Assembly: GCF_000407185.1 (NCBI RefSeq)
Contig: NZ_KE136481.1
Location: 513,136 to 577,135, forward strand
Length of the DNA stretch: 64,000 nt
Origin: Enterococcus malodoratus ATCC 43197
GTDB taxonomy: Bacteria > Bacillota > Bacilli > Lactobacillales > Enterococcaceae
Direction of reading: 5' to 3'
The translations under genes were made by a program, and so were the position numbers. The notes below the pieces were generated by a model. The model did not search any database and had not been told where the DNA came from. It saw nothing but the letters and a program-made list of their open reading frames with translations. Within the stretch, counting starts at the first letter, position 1. The number at the start of each line of letters is the position of its first letter. Positions 29,970 to 38,579 of the stretch are shown here, in pieces.

Positions 29970-30926
29970 TCAAAAAAAGTAATAGTTGCTGATAAAGGCA
30001 ATGATACTGAATACAATCAAACTTAAAATGGCCGTGGTATATAATAAAGCATTGGCGGTTAAGATATCCTCCGGTTCTGCTGAACGCAGAGGTACGCCAA
30101 TAGTCGGTTTATATATTTCGACTCCATGGTAAAGATGCGTTCCGCCTAATTGAATTCCTAATGCTCCTGCTACAACCGCTTCTGGATAGCCGCTATTTGG
30201 ACTTTTGTGGTTACGGCAATCCGTTTTCCCTACTTGCCAAGCATTCGTGGTGTTTAGCTGCAACAGTTTGGTAGCTGCTAATAAATATAGCCAAGTGAGA
30301 CGAGCAGGAATGAAATTCCATAAGTCGTCCATTTTTGCAGAGAACCAGCCGATTGCTTTATATTTTGGTGTCACATACCCAACCATTGAATCTAGCGTAT
30401 TGACAGATTTGTACATCATCGCCAAAGTAGGCCCTCCTAAAAACAGGCACATTAAGGGAGCAATCACCCCATCGCTTGTATTTTCTGCAACAGTTTCAAT
30501 CGTCGCTTTTGTTATTTCTTCTTTCGTTAATTCATCGGTATCCCTTCCAACGATCATTGCAACCTGCTTTCGAGCATCGGTTAAGCTGTCATATTTCAGC
30601 TTTTGATAAACCTTTTTCCCTTCCAATGACAAACTTTTGGCAGCCAACGTGGTGTACGCTAAATAGATGTAACAAAGTGTTCCCACAAAAGGATGCATTA
30701 GAAAACTCACCCTTAAAAGGCAGTAGGTTGCTAATCCTGATCCCAACACTGTGATCAGCCACAAAACAATACCCAATCGATATTTCTCCTGCTCGCTTTT
30801 CATTTTAGTAAACTTCTGCTGGAACCAAGCGATAAAGTTGCCGATAATTTTTATCGGATGCGGCCAACTATAGGGATCCCCGATTAATAAATCCAGTAAG
30901 AACGCAGCAATAATCAAATGAATCAT
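29970..30926 (-). CDS. cbiB: adenosylcobinamide-phosphate synthase CbiB
   Basis: 318 residues, membrane protein with LLDLLIGDPYSWPHPI near the N-terminus, ETVAENTSDGVIAPL (about 145-160) and the C-terminal GVPLRSAEPEDI. It attaches aminopropanol phosphate to adenosylcobyric acid. It overlaps the cbiA stop by 4 nt. PduX and CobD upstream supply its co-substrate. Confidence 0.95.
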   Translation of the reverse strand: MIHLIIAAFLLDLLIGDPYSWPHPIKIIGNFIAWFQQKFTKMKSEQEKYRLGIVLWLITVLGSGLATYCLLRVSFLMHPFVGTLCYIYLAYTTLAAKSLSLEGKKVYQKLKYDSLTDARKQVAMIVGRDTDELTKEEITKATIETVAENTSDGVIAPLMCLFLGGPTLAMMYKSVNTLDSMVGYVTPKYKAIGWFSAKMDDLWNFIPARLTWLYLLAATKLLQLNTTNAWQVGKTDCRNHKSPNSGYPEAVVAGALGIQLGGTHLYHGVEIYKPTIGVPLRSAEPEDILTANALLYTTAILSLIVFSIIAFISNYYFF

Positions 30927-32278
30927 AGTCCGTTCCTCACTTGTTCTAGTAGATTCTGTAAAAAGTTCTCACTTTGATAAAAATGAAAATGTAGATAGCT
31001 ACCAAACGTATTTTTTTTCTGATAGCCGCCCGTCCATTTTTTTACCACCTCACCATCGCGCTTTTTTGTCATTTTCAACATTGTCGGCTCTAAACTATCA
31101 AATCTCGAATGATGAAATTCATGTCCAACCACAGTTGTGCCTTTTTTACCGATTAACAGATCTTGTTCAAGCTCGCCATAACAGTATCCAAATCGTTGAA
31201 GTCTCGAAGTCATCTCACTGACACCTTCGAAAATCCCTACCATTGGATACAACTGTTCAGCATCTTTAAATCCATCGCCTAAATACATCAGACCTCCGCA
31301 CTCAGCCAGGATAAACGCTCCTTGTTCATGCTTTTCCTTGATGCTTTTTCGCATCTCGTGATTCTCAGCAAGGTGTTGAGCGAATTCTTCAGGATAGCCG
31401 CCTCCAAAATAATAGAGATCAGCTTCCGGTAGTTGATGGTCTCTCAGCGGACTGAAAGGGATCAGCTCCACACCATATGCTGTTAATAACTCAAGGTTGT
31501 CCTGATAATAAAAATGAAATGCTTCATCTAATGCGTAGGCCACTTTGAGACCAGTGAACTGTGGAAATTTTGGTGACTGATAGAATACTTTTTCGTCTGG
31601 CAATTTTTCTAATAAACTATTTAAATCAACTGTTTCCTCTAAGGATTCTGCTACTTGTTGAATCTTTTCTGTTACATCGTTGATCTCTCTGTCTGGTACC
31701 AACCCTAGCTGTCTTGAGGGCAATTCCACACCCTCTGCTCGCTTCAAGTAACCGAAAACTGGAACATCTGTATAAGTTTCTATAGCTTTTTTGATCAATT
31801 GATAATGCGTTTCTGAGGCAACCTTATTGATGATCACCCCGCTAATCATTACTGCTCGATCAAACTCAGCGAACCCCTTTACAACGGCTGCCACCGATGT
31901 CGATGCTGATTGACCATTGACCACTAGTAAGACTGGACAATTCAACTGCTTGGCAATTCCGGCACTAGAACAAAAATCTTTGTCTACACCCAATCCATCA
32001 AAAAGACCCATCACCCCTTCAATCACACAAATATCAGCATGTTGTGCCTCTTTTGCAAATAGTGATTGCAAGCGAGTGCTATCCTGAATCAAAAACATAT
32101 CCAAATTTCGTGAGGGCGTTCCAGTAATCCGAGTATGGTATTCGGTATCAACATAATCGGGCCCAACTTTATAAGGCTGAATTTGATACCCTTGATTTTG
32201 CAGAAGCTTCATCAAACCAAGTGTTATCGTTGTTTTTCCTGAGCCGCTGGAGACTGCGGCAATCATCAGCTTTTTCAT
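30923..32278 (-). CDS. cbiA: cobyrinate a,c-diamide synthase CbiA
   Basis: 451 residues. N-terminal ATPase domain with AAVSSGSGKTTI (about 8-19) and PYKVGPDYVDTEYH; C-terminal amidotransferase domain with FILAECGGLMYLGDG (Cys about 330) and a C-terminal His in GSYLHFHF. It amidates side chains a and c with glutamine. The RBS GAGGGA lies inside the preceding pduX-like frame, which runs 110 nt into this gene. Confidence 0.96.
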   Translation of the reverse strand: MKKLMIAAVSSGSGKTTITLGLMKLLQNQGYQIQPYKVGPDYVDTEYHTRITGTPSRNLDMFLIQDSTRLQSLFAKEAQHADICVIEGVMGLFDGLGVDKDFCSSAGIAKQLNCPVLLVVNGQSASTSVAAVVKGFAEFDRAVMISGVIINKVASETHYQLIKKAIETYTDVPVFGYLKRAEGVELPSRQLGLVPDREINDVTEKIQQVAESLEETVDLNSLLEKLPDEKVFYQSPKFPQFTGLKVAYALDEAFHFYYQDNLELLTAYGVELIPFSPLRDHQLPEADLYYFGGGYPEEFAQHLAENHEMRKSIKEKHEQGAFILAECGGLMYLGDGFKDAEQLYPMVGIFEGVSEMTSRLQRFGYCYGELEQDLLIGKKGTTVVGHEFHHSRFDSLEPTMLKMTKKRDGEVVKKWTGGYQKKNTFGSYLHFHFYQSENFLQNLLEQVRNGL

Positions 32279-33149
32279 TGATTTCCCTCGCTTCTATCAG
32301 CTGTACGCCTTGGTAGCAGCTTTGATGAACACTTACTTTCGAATACCAGCTGCTGAGGCTGGACTGTTTAATCGTCTTTAAAACGGCGGGAATTTCTTCT
32401 AAAGTTTCAATCATTATCCCGACAACGGAACCGCTGTGAGCGACGTTTATCCCTAACCATTGATAATGCTGCTGGAGTTTTATCAGCTCTGAAAAATACG
32501 GTTTAGGTAAAATTTTCTGATTCAATAAAGCACTTTGCATGGCCGCCTCACCTAATCTTTGCAGTGATCTCTCTTTTACTGCTAACAAATAGTGTTGATA
32601 GACTTCTGCAAAACAGGCTCGCTGCTGGTAAAATAATCGATCATTCTCCATTGAATGAAATGTTTCTGTGGCGAGTGTTTCTTCCGGCTCTAAAACTACT
32701 ACATAAAAATGCGGTGCCCATCCGCTGGCCTCTCTTACAGTGCCATCCTTCTGCTCAAATAGTGTGAGTGTTGGAAAAAGGATACTGTCGGTTCGTTCAA
32801 TCGCTAAACAAATAGCTATAATTTCATCTCTCGAGAGTTGTTTTCCAAAATGGGCCGCCGTTGCTTGGCAAGTTGCAGCGATATCTGCCGTACTACTGGC
32901 CATTCCTTTAGCAGTTGGCAAGTCCGAGTCAATCGTAAGCGAAACTCTTTCGATTGGAAGATCCAATTGCAGCATAGTTCGCTGTACTGCTTCTTGAGCC
33001 TTAGATTTGACTGACTCAAAAGGTTCTTTATTATCAATCGTTACTCGCGAAAAGCAGTCAATCCCATAACTAACTAGTTTTTGAGAATCACCGAGCCAAC
33101 CTTGAATGATCTCTCCGCATGATCCTGGGCAGGAAGCTGTCACTCGCAT
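32169..33149 (-). CDS. pduX: PduX-type L-threonine kinase
   Basis: 326 residues as drawn, GHMP kinase family. It shows ASCPGSCGEIIQGWL at the start and the ATP-binding motif LPTAKGMASSTADIAA (about 88-103), with AHSGSVVGIM near the end. It makes L-threonine O-3-phosphate, the substrate of CobD. The last ~37 codons overlap the cbiA start in another frame and look non-conserved, so the gene may have lost its original stop. The start overlaps cobD by 10 nt. Confidence 0.88.
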   Translation of the reverse strand: MRVTASCPGSCGEIIQGWLGDSQKLVSYGIDCFSRVTIDNKEPFESVKSKAQEAVQRTMLQLDLPIERVSLTIDSDLPTAKGMASSTADIAATCQATAAHFGKQLSRDEIIAICLAIERTDSILFPTLTLFEQKDGTVREASGWAPHFYVVVLEPEETLATETFHSMENDRLFYQQRACFAEVYQHYLLAVKERSLQRLGEAAMQSALLNQKILPKPYFSELIKLQQHYQWLGINVAHSGSVVGIMIETLEEIPAVLKTIKQSSLSSWYSKVSVHQSCYQGVQLIEAREINEKADDCRSLQRLRKNNDNTWFDEASAKSRVSNSAL

Positions 33150-34210
33150 AAAATCGCCTCCAGTGCATCAAGTAAAATTTGGTTCTCCGTTCGTGATTTA
33201 ACGGCTATTCGGTAATACTTATGGTCTAATCCATTGAAGCTATTGCAATTTCTGATCAAAATATTTTTTTTAATCATTTCTGCTTGCAGGCAATCCGCAC
33301 CATGGTAAAGAAAGAACAGAAAATTCGTCTGGCTGGGAAATACTTCCAGCTCTTTAAAATTGGATAGACCGTTTACTAAAAATTGCCGTTCTTGTGTGAT
33401 GTACTGTTGGCTATCCTTAATAAACTGATCTTCTTGCAACGCTTGCTGTCCTGCCAAATCGGCAAATGTATTGATATGCCATGGAACGGTTTTCTCCTCG
33501 ATCGCTGCTAAAACCGATAAATCACTAGTCAGTAAGTAACCTAGCCGCAATCCTGGAATCGCAAACATTTTTGTCAATGAACGAAAAATAAATAAGTTCG
33601 GATAGTCTTTGATTTTCGAAACAAGAGAATGTTCTTCCTTCGTGAAATCAACAAATGCCTCATCAATGATCAGAACCAGTTCATTTTCTTGGCAAAATAT
33701 TAGTAGTTCGTCTAGTTCAGACTGTTTTATCAACTGCCCCGTTGGATTATTAGGATTGCAAAGACAAATTCCATTTACCTTTTGCTGCTGTGCAGATTGG
33801 TGCAACGCTGAAAGCGACAATCGAAAATCATGTTGTTCCAAATTGAAATAGCAGAATTCTGTCTTTTGCTGTCCAAAAGCTGCTTCGTACTCCATAAAGG
33901 TCGGTGCAAGCAAAAGTAATCTATCCAGCTTCAATGTTTTTCCCAACATAAATATCGCTTCAGCCGCACCATTCGCTGGGTAAACAAAATCTTCCGAAAC
34001 CTCGTGAAAGCTTGCGATCGCTTGAGTTAACGCACGATAACGAATATCAGGATAATGGATCAGCTCCTCTATTCCTTTGCTCAAAACCTTTTTAACCCCC
34101 TTGGGAATACCTAAAGGATTAATATTTGCACTAAAATCAATCAAGCTATTTTTATCCTTTTGATAAGTTTCACTGATTTCTTGAATATTTCCTCCATGCT
34201 TGACTACCAT
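33140..34210 (-). CDS. cobD: L-threonine-O-3-phosphate decarboxylase CobD
   Basis: 356 residues, PLP aminotransferase fold I. It begins HGGNIQEISE, has DFSANINPLG (about 25), CNPNNPTGQLI (about 150), VLIIDEAFVDF (about 178) and the PLP lysine in FRSLTKMFAIPGLRLGY (about 213). The HisC-like fold with a DFSANINPLG start is typical of CobD. It yields (R)-1-amino-2-propanol phosphate for CbiB. Confidence 0.94.
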   Translation of the reverse strand: MVVKHGGNIQEISETYQKDKNSLIDFSANINPLGIPKGVKKVLSKGIEELIHYPDIRYRALTQAIASFHEVSEDFVYPANGAAEAIFMLGKTLKLDRLLLLAPTFMEYEAAFGQQKTEFCYFNLEQHDFRLSLSALHQSAQQQKVNGICLCNPNNPTGQLIKQSELDELLIFCQENELVLIIDEAFVDFTKEEHSLVSKIKDYPNLFIFRSLTKMFAIPGLRLGYLLTSDLSVLAAIEEKTVPWHINTFADLAGQQALQEDQFIKDSQQYITQERQFLVNGLSNFKELEVFPSQTNFLFFLYHGADCLQAEMIKKNILIRNCNSFNGLDHKYYRIAVKSRTENQILLDALEAILCE

Positions 34211-34231
34211 AACAACGACTCCGATTCTTGA

Positions 34232-34729
34232 TTATTTTAAGAAAATCGCTTCCTTATATTTTTGGGGAATTCCAAATATTACAACCTCAGATAAGCCCAA
34301 ATTTACGACTGTCGCGACAGTTAATGGGACAAAAAGCATAAATACAACTGGTCCCATTAATGGATAAAGCAGCAGTAAATCTAACGGGACATTAATCATA
34401 TAACCGACAAGCATAGAAACTACCGATGCGACAATTTTGTTTTTAGCCAATTTCCTGCGTGTCCAACTGTAGAAGAACATGCATGCTCCCATCAAAACAG
34501 CAATGATCAAATGAATAGGCAAAGTATTTGGGAAGCCGGACAGTAAAGCAGAGATCATGTGTCCGAAGAAACCTAAAAATGCCCCGGCAAATGGTCCGAG
34601 AATAATGGCTCCAATAAATGCCGGAAATGAATCTAGTGCAATTGACCCTAAAATTTTGATGTTCGCGCCAATCACACAGAGGGCTAGCAGTATCGCCAAG
34701 GTCGCCAATTTCTTTGTTGAATGCTTCAT
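34232..34729 (-). CDS. cblT: ECF S-component-like membrane protein, probable alpha-ribazole transporter CblT
   Basis: 165 residues, four to six hydrophobic segments, with an ECF S-component pattern (FPAFIGAIILGPFAGAFLGFFGH, about 36 to 58). CblT is a small S-component-type protein linked to alpha-ribazole uptake in Listeria-like genomes. First gene after the cobalamin riboswitch, with cblS in the same operon and no cobT seen, which supports the call. Three ATGs in a row occur; ATG 34729 is chosen because the AAGGAGGA core is 7 nt away. Confidence 0.68.
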   Translation of the reverse strand: MKHSTKKLATLAILLALCVIGANIKILGSIALDSFPAFIGAIILGPFAGAFLGFFGHMISALLSGFPNTLPIHLIIAVLMGACMFFYSWTRRKLAKNKIVASVVSMLVGYMINVPLDLLLLYPLMGPVVFMLFVPLTVATVVNLGLSEVVIFGIPQKYKEAIFLK

Positions 34730-34752
34730 CATCATTCCTCCTTAAAAAAATA

Positions 34753-34797
34753 AACGCAGCGAGTCCAAAAGATGGGCTCGCTGCGTTTTTTTATTTG
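34753..34797 (-). terminator. riboswitch terminator
   Basis: A 14-bp stem (AACGCAGCGAGCCC type, one G-U pair) with a 7-nt loop is followed on the - strand by TTTATTTTTTT. It lies between the cobalamin aptamer and cblT, so it is the expression platform that stops transcription when cobalamin is bound. Confidence 0.85.
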
Positions 34798-34856
34798 TTC
34801 AAAGATACAAATAAAGCGTCAGCAAAATAATCTTCCCAATCCAATTATTTTTAATC

Positions 34857-34994
34857 CCTGAACAAGGTATCCTGACTTTGCATCAACTTACTTTCTCGCC
34901 TTCCCTAAAAAGTGGCTTTCTGAGAGTTCATCCGCATATACAGTAGAAAGGGGCTGTTGAGGATTCTCACCTCAATTCCCTTGAACAGTTATTA
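34857..34994 (-). promoter_or_regulatory. cobalamin riboswitch
   Basis: On the - strand the aptamer contains AAGGGAAT, GTGAGAATCCTC, ACAGCCCC, GAAAGCCACT and GGGAAGGCG, then AGTCAGGATACC, the AdoCbl-box landmarks in the right order. The ends pair (CTGTTCAAGG with CCTTGTTCAG). It controls the whole cob operon. Confidence 0.93.
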
Positions 34995-35011
34995 GTTATT
35001 CGCTTTTCATC

Positions 35012-35040
35012 ATTATAGCAAACGTTTACAGTGAGACTTG
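35012..35040 (-). promoter_or_regulatory. promoter of the cobalamin operon with overlapping cre
   Basis: An extended -10, TGCTATAAT (TATAAT at 35012-35017), with a weak -35 CAAGTC (35035-35040). Between them is AGCAAACGTTTACA (35017-35030), which on the - strand reads TGTAAACGTTTGCT, one mismatch from the CcpA cre consensus. Confidence 0.7.
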
Positions 35041-35429
35041 ACCTTCGGCGGCAACACAGCCACATTGTGCTATTTTTGAAAGTGAGAGGACAAAATTTTA
35101 CTATTTTTTAAAGAGAACAGGCTTAAAATCACCTTTTTGACTTGATCTGAAATAGCTCATAAACAAGTAGTCAATCAAAATTGAACAGGTAAAGAAAAAT
35201 TGTTGGAAGTGTTGATGAAGGATAGCCAAATTTTGTTATTTTGGGAGAAAACAAAGCAAGATATTGTTATCAATTTCTTTTACGATCTTAAAATCATTGA
35301 TATATCAATCTTCTTCGTTCACTTAACTGATCTCCTCTTTATAGAAATCAACACATTTTGTTCACAAACACTCTTGTCTTTTTTTTTGAAAGAAAATAAG
35401 ATGGAGAAAACGACTACGAGGAGCGGACA
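35041..35429. other. intergenic region, no confident gene
   Basis: The ~390 bp between the divergent cob promoter and the permease gene hold an AT-rich stretch with a 77-codon frame (35200-35433) that has poor codon content. A 14-bp palindrome ATTGATATATCAAT lies at 35296-35309. No convincing promoter or RNA fold was assigned. Confidence 0.5.
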
Positions 35430-36941
35430 ATGACTAAAAAGGGCCCTTCGCAAAATTTGATCTTGATCATAACAAACACCGTATATTCATTTTCCAGTAT
35501 GATATCAGCCTTTTTTATGCTGGGAAGCCAATCACTGATTTGGTTTTTTATTAGTGCGCTTTTTTACTTTATTCCTTATGCTCTGATCGTCGCCCAGTAC
35601 ACAAAAAAATACGCGCATCGTTCAGGAGCAATCTATGATTGGCTGAAAGAATCGCTTTCTCCAAAAGCGGCTTTTACAACTGTTTTTTTGTGGTATAGTA
35701 GTTATTTTATTTGGATGATCAGCTTATTCATGAAGATTCTGATTCCCCTCTCCATTCTTATTTTCGGAAAAGATAGAACGGCAACAATTGACTGGTTGGG
35801 ATTTTCTCCGCAATTTTGGTTGGCGCTGCTTTCAGTTCTGGCAGTGCTTTTTATCACTTGGATGAACAAACGCGGGTTTCAAGTAATTTTTAGATTTTTG
35901 CATATCAGCGGCTATGCGATGGTTGGTTTGCTGGTGCTTTCATTAGCAGGAAATCTGATCTTGATCGTAAGAGATCCCGCTCAAGTATGGATAAATATCC
36001 ATCACAGTGTCTCCATTCCAAGCTTTTTCCAAGAGTCTTCCAACCGATTATTGTCTCAACTGCCCTTTTTCATTTTTTCAATTACTGCCTTTGGTGGTTT
36101 GGATACTATCGCAAGTCTTGCTGACAAAACAAAAAAAAGCCGAACCAGATTTCCGCGAGCGGTAATCATCAGTTCGTTTGTCGTGTTATTATTATATGTT
36201 AGCGGTATCATCATTTGGAGCTGTGCGAATAATATTGAAGGCTTGCGAAATACTACTTCTCTTCACCTCGGAAATTTAATGTACGGTGTCATGGACCAGT
36301 TGGCAAAAACGTTAGCCGTTAGTTTCAATCTATCTGCTAAACATACCTATCTGTTATCGCAAATTTTTATTCGCTATACTGCCTTGACGATGGGACTGGC
36401 CTATATCAGCCTACTTAGTTCTATTAGTTATGGTCCATTAAAGAGTTTGATCAAAAGTACGCCTAAAGTATTTTGGCCAAAATTCTCGGCACTAAATAGC
36501 AATCAAATGCCCGAAAATGCTCTTTGGATTCAAGCAATTCTCATCTCAGTATTTATTGGTCTGCTTTCTTTCAGCAATACCTTTTTGTCTGAATTGTTTA
36601 ATCAATTAACTTATATGACCAATGTTTCAAGAGCAATCCCATACTTTATTGTTGCTGCCAGTTTTCCTTTTTCTATCAAAAAAAGAGTTATCCAACCATC
36701 CTCGTTAATTATCAAAAATAACTATTTGAACTACAGCCTGTCTATCAGTGTATGTGTTTGTATCTTTGTCGCAATTGCCTTTCAAATTTACGAGCCTTTG
36801 AAATTAGGAAATTACCTGAATTTTTCTACATTGCTTTTAGGACCAGTATTCTTTGGTATCCTTTCACATTTTATCTATTTTCGATTTGAACAAAAGAAAG
36901 CGTTGATGCTACTTTCAAAACAGAATGGAGACAATCGGTGA
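35430..36941 (+). CDS. APC-superfamily amino acid permease
   Basis: 503 residues with about 12 hydrophobic segments. It begins with a Gly-poor APC TM1 region, and has KKYAHRSGAIYDWLK in the first cytoplasmic part and FGGLDTIASLADKT (about 225) in the middle, resembling glutamate/GABA-type antiporters. The start is ATG with GAGGAG 8 nt upstream. It is followed 30 bp later by sirC, so the two are probably co-transcribed. A role in feeding tetrapyrrole synthesis (for example, import of a precursor amino acid) is an inference from that pairing only. Confidence 0.75.
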   Translation: MTKKGPSQNLILIITNTVYSFSSMISAFFMLGSQSLIWFFISALFYFIPYALIVAQYTKKYAHRSGAIYDWLKESLSPKAAFTTVFLWYSSYFIWMISLFMKILIPLSILIFGKDRTATIDWLGFSPQFWLALLSVLAVLFITWMNKRGFQVIFRFLHISGYAMVGLLVLSLAGNLILIVRDPAQVWINIHHSVSIPSFFQESSNRLLSQLPFFIFSITAFGGLDTIASLADKTKKSRTRFPRAVIISSFVVLLLYVSGIIIWSCANNIEGLRNTTSLHLGNLMYGVMDQLAKTLAVSFNLSAKHTYLLSQIFIRYTALTMGLAYISLLSSISYGPLKSLIKSTPKVFWPKFSALNSNQMPENALWIQAILISVFIGLLSFSNTFLSELFNQLTYMTNVSRAIPYFIVAASFPFSIKKRVIQPSSLIIKNNYLNYSLSISVCVCIFVAIAFQIYEPLKLGNYLNFSTLLLGPVFFGILSHFIYFRFEQKKALMLLSKQNGDNR

Positions 36942-36971
36942 TTGGATCTTGATTGGTAAAGGAGGGAAAAC

Positions 36972-37424
36972 ATGTACCCCATTTTGATCGATATCAAGCA
37001 GTTTTCGGTCCTAGTGATTGGCGGCGGAAAAATTGCCACCCGAAAAGCTTGCGGATTGATTGAGGCAGGTGCAAAACCAACTGTAATAGCGCCGAAATTT
37101 TCGGAGACATTGTTGAATGCTAAAAGGAACGGTTCTGTCATTTTACGAGAACGGTCCTTTCAATATGGCGATACAGCTGGTTTTCAAGTTATTTTTATTT
37201 GTACAGATAATCAAGCGGTGAATCGAGTTATTTTAAATGAAACTACTCCTCGGCAGCTGGTGAATGATACAACGAAGCAACAAAACAGCAATTTTTTTAA
37301 TATGGCATTTATAAAAGAAAAAGACTTCGGAATCGCTCTAACGACAGCAGGCGAAAATCCAACCAGGACGAAACTGTTGAAACAAAAAATTCGTGCTCTT
37401 TTAAAAAATATTTCTTTGGATTAA
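36972..37424 (+). CDS. sirC: precorrin-2 dehydrogenase (SirC-like)
   Basis: 150 residues. It has VIGGGKIATRKACGLIEAGAKPTVIAP-type Rossmann sequence near 16-42 and FFNMAFIKEKDFGIALTTAGENPTRTKLLKQKIR near the end, the Met8p/CysG N-terminal family. It oxidises precorrin-2 to sirohydrochlorin, which CbiK in the neighbouring operon needs. It is shorter than typical SirC (about 160-200), lacking most of the C-terminal helical part. RBS AAGGAGGG. It is transcribed away from the cob operon with the APC permease. Confidence 0.88.
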   Translation: MYPILIDIKQFSVLVIGGGKIATRKACGLIEAGAKPTVIAPKFSETLLNAKRNGSVILRERSFQYGDTAGFQVIFICTDNQAVNRVILNETTPRQLVNDTTKQQNSNFFNMAFIKEKDFGIALTTAGENPTRTKLLKQKIRALLKNISLD

Positions 37425-37435
37425 CTTATTATAGC

Positions 37436-37494
37436 AAAAAAACGTTTGAATATACGCTTTTCCATTGATCGGAGAAGTGATACTCAAACGTTTT
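37436..37494. terminator. bidirectional terminator
   Basis: Arms AACGTTTGA and TCAAACGTT enclose an inner stem GCTTTTCC/GGAGAAGT. A T7 run follows on the - strand and TTTT on the + strand, so it serves both sirC and the tetR gene. Confidence 0.75.
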
Positions 37495-38068
37495 GTTCAT
37501 TTAAGCCTTCAACAAATTGGGAAACAGCCTGAGAAATAAAGTGCTCTGCTTCTATTTGGTACTGTTTCTTATTGGAGTAAGCATGTAAAAAGGCAAAACC
37601 GATCATACTGGAGAAAATAACCTCAGCAGACGCTTTAGCATCACTGATCTGAAGTTTTTCTCTTTCTTCCATCGCACGTAAATAATCTTCTAACAGTTGA
37701 ACAAAGGCCGTTGGAATTTTGTCCACATAAGGCATTGTTTCCTGATAAATATCCTGTGCGCGAAGCCCTAATGAGAATCGAACAATTTCTGGTGTTACCT
37801 GTTCAAAATAGTCCGCCATAATTACACGCAAATCCTTCGCTAAATCCCATTGAAACTGGTCAGAAATATCACTGCTTACTGAAGGAATCCAATCTGCTTC
37901 TCGTAATGTCGCCAGCAATAATTCTTTTTTACTGCCAAATTGGCGAAACAGCGTGGCTTCATTGACATTAGCTTCTTTTGCGATATCCTTCGTCGTCATA
38001 TCGCTGTAGCCTTTTTCCACGATCAGTTTCTTTGTCGCGGCCATAATATTGGTCCGAGTATTTTTCAT
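37484..38068 (-). CDS. TetR/AcrR-family regulator, likely of ilvBN
   Basis: 194 residues from ATG 38068. An N-terminal helix-turn-helix (about 7-52, MTTKDIAKEANVNEATLFRQFGSKKEL) and an alpha-helical ligand domain follow the TetR plan. It is the last gene of an ilvB-ilvN-tetR unit, overlapping or touching ilvN. A perfect 9+9 palindrome sits at the promoter of this unit (40270-40291), making autoregulation likely. The inducer is unknown. Confidence 0.85.
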   Translation of the reverse strand: MKNTRTNIMAATKKLIVEKGYSDMTTKDIAKEANVNEATLFRQFGSKKELLLATLREADWIPSVSSDISDQFQWDLAKDLRVIMADYFEQVTPEIVRFSLGLRAQDIYQETMPYVDKIPTAFVQLLEDYLRAMEEREKLQISDAKASAEVIFSSMIGFAFLHAYSNKKQYQIEAEHFISQAVSQFVEGLNEQNV

Positions 38069-38078
38069 ACAACTATTT

Positions 38079-38579
38079 TTACTCCTTTGTAAGACTAGAA
38101 ATTGCCACACTCCCGCCGCGAATTACTTCAAATTCCTTTGAGACAAAATCGTGAATACAGTCGATCAACTCATTATTTTCTTTCTCACTAACGATACTCT
38201 CAATCAGGAGTTCCTCGTCAGATTGATCAATCATCGAAAAGTTGCGATCTTTTTGTATTAAAGCCAGTTTCTTTTTTATTTTCTCGGAATAATTAAGCTT
38301 TAGATACATGACTTCTTTGGCATGAATCGGGATAGCTGTATAATCGATCACCTGAATCACTTCGATCATATTACGAAGCTGGTGTTTAACCTGTTTAAAG
38401 GTTCGATCATCGCTGTAGAGGCTAATCGTCATGCGAGAGGTATCCGCAGATTCGGTTTCTCCGACAGTTAAGCTATTTAAATTATACAATTTTCCCGAAA
38501 ATAATCCAGAAACCCTTGCCAATACCCCTATTTCATTTTCAACATACACACTCAACCATCTCTGTTCAGTTTTACTCAT
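38079..38579 (-). CDS. ilvN: acetolactate synthase small (regulatory) subunit IlvN
   Basis: 166 residues. It has an N-terminal ACT domain (SVYVENEIGVLARVSGLFSG, about 10-29) and a DISRMTISL-like strand (TSRMTISLYSD), with a C-terminal region of ALS-regulatory type. It binds branched-chain amino acids and activates the large subunit. It overlaps ilvB by 8 nt. Confidence 0.92.
   Translation of the reverse strand: MSKTEQRWLSVYVENEIGVLARVSGLFSGKLYNLNSLTVGETESADTSRMTISLYSDDRTFKQVKHQLRNMIEVIQVIDYTAIPIHAKEVMYLKLNYSEKIKKKLALIQKDRNFSMIDQSDEELLIESIVSEKENNELIDCIHDFVSKEFEVIRGGSVAISSLTKE

Noticed and set aside
35296-35309. ATTGATATATCAAT palindrome as an operator
   Set aside because: A 14-bp AT-rich palindrome can occur by chance and has no promoter beside it, so it is not called as a site.
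35200-35433. 77-codon ORF before the APC permease
   Set aside because: AT-rich low-complexity codon use, no convincing homology and overlap with the permease start; judged spurious.
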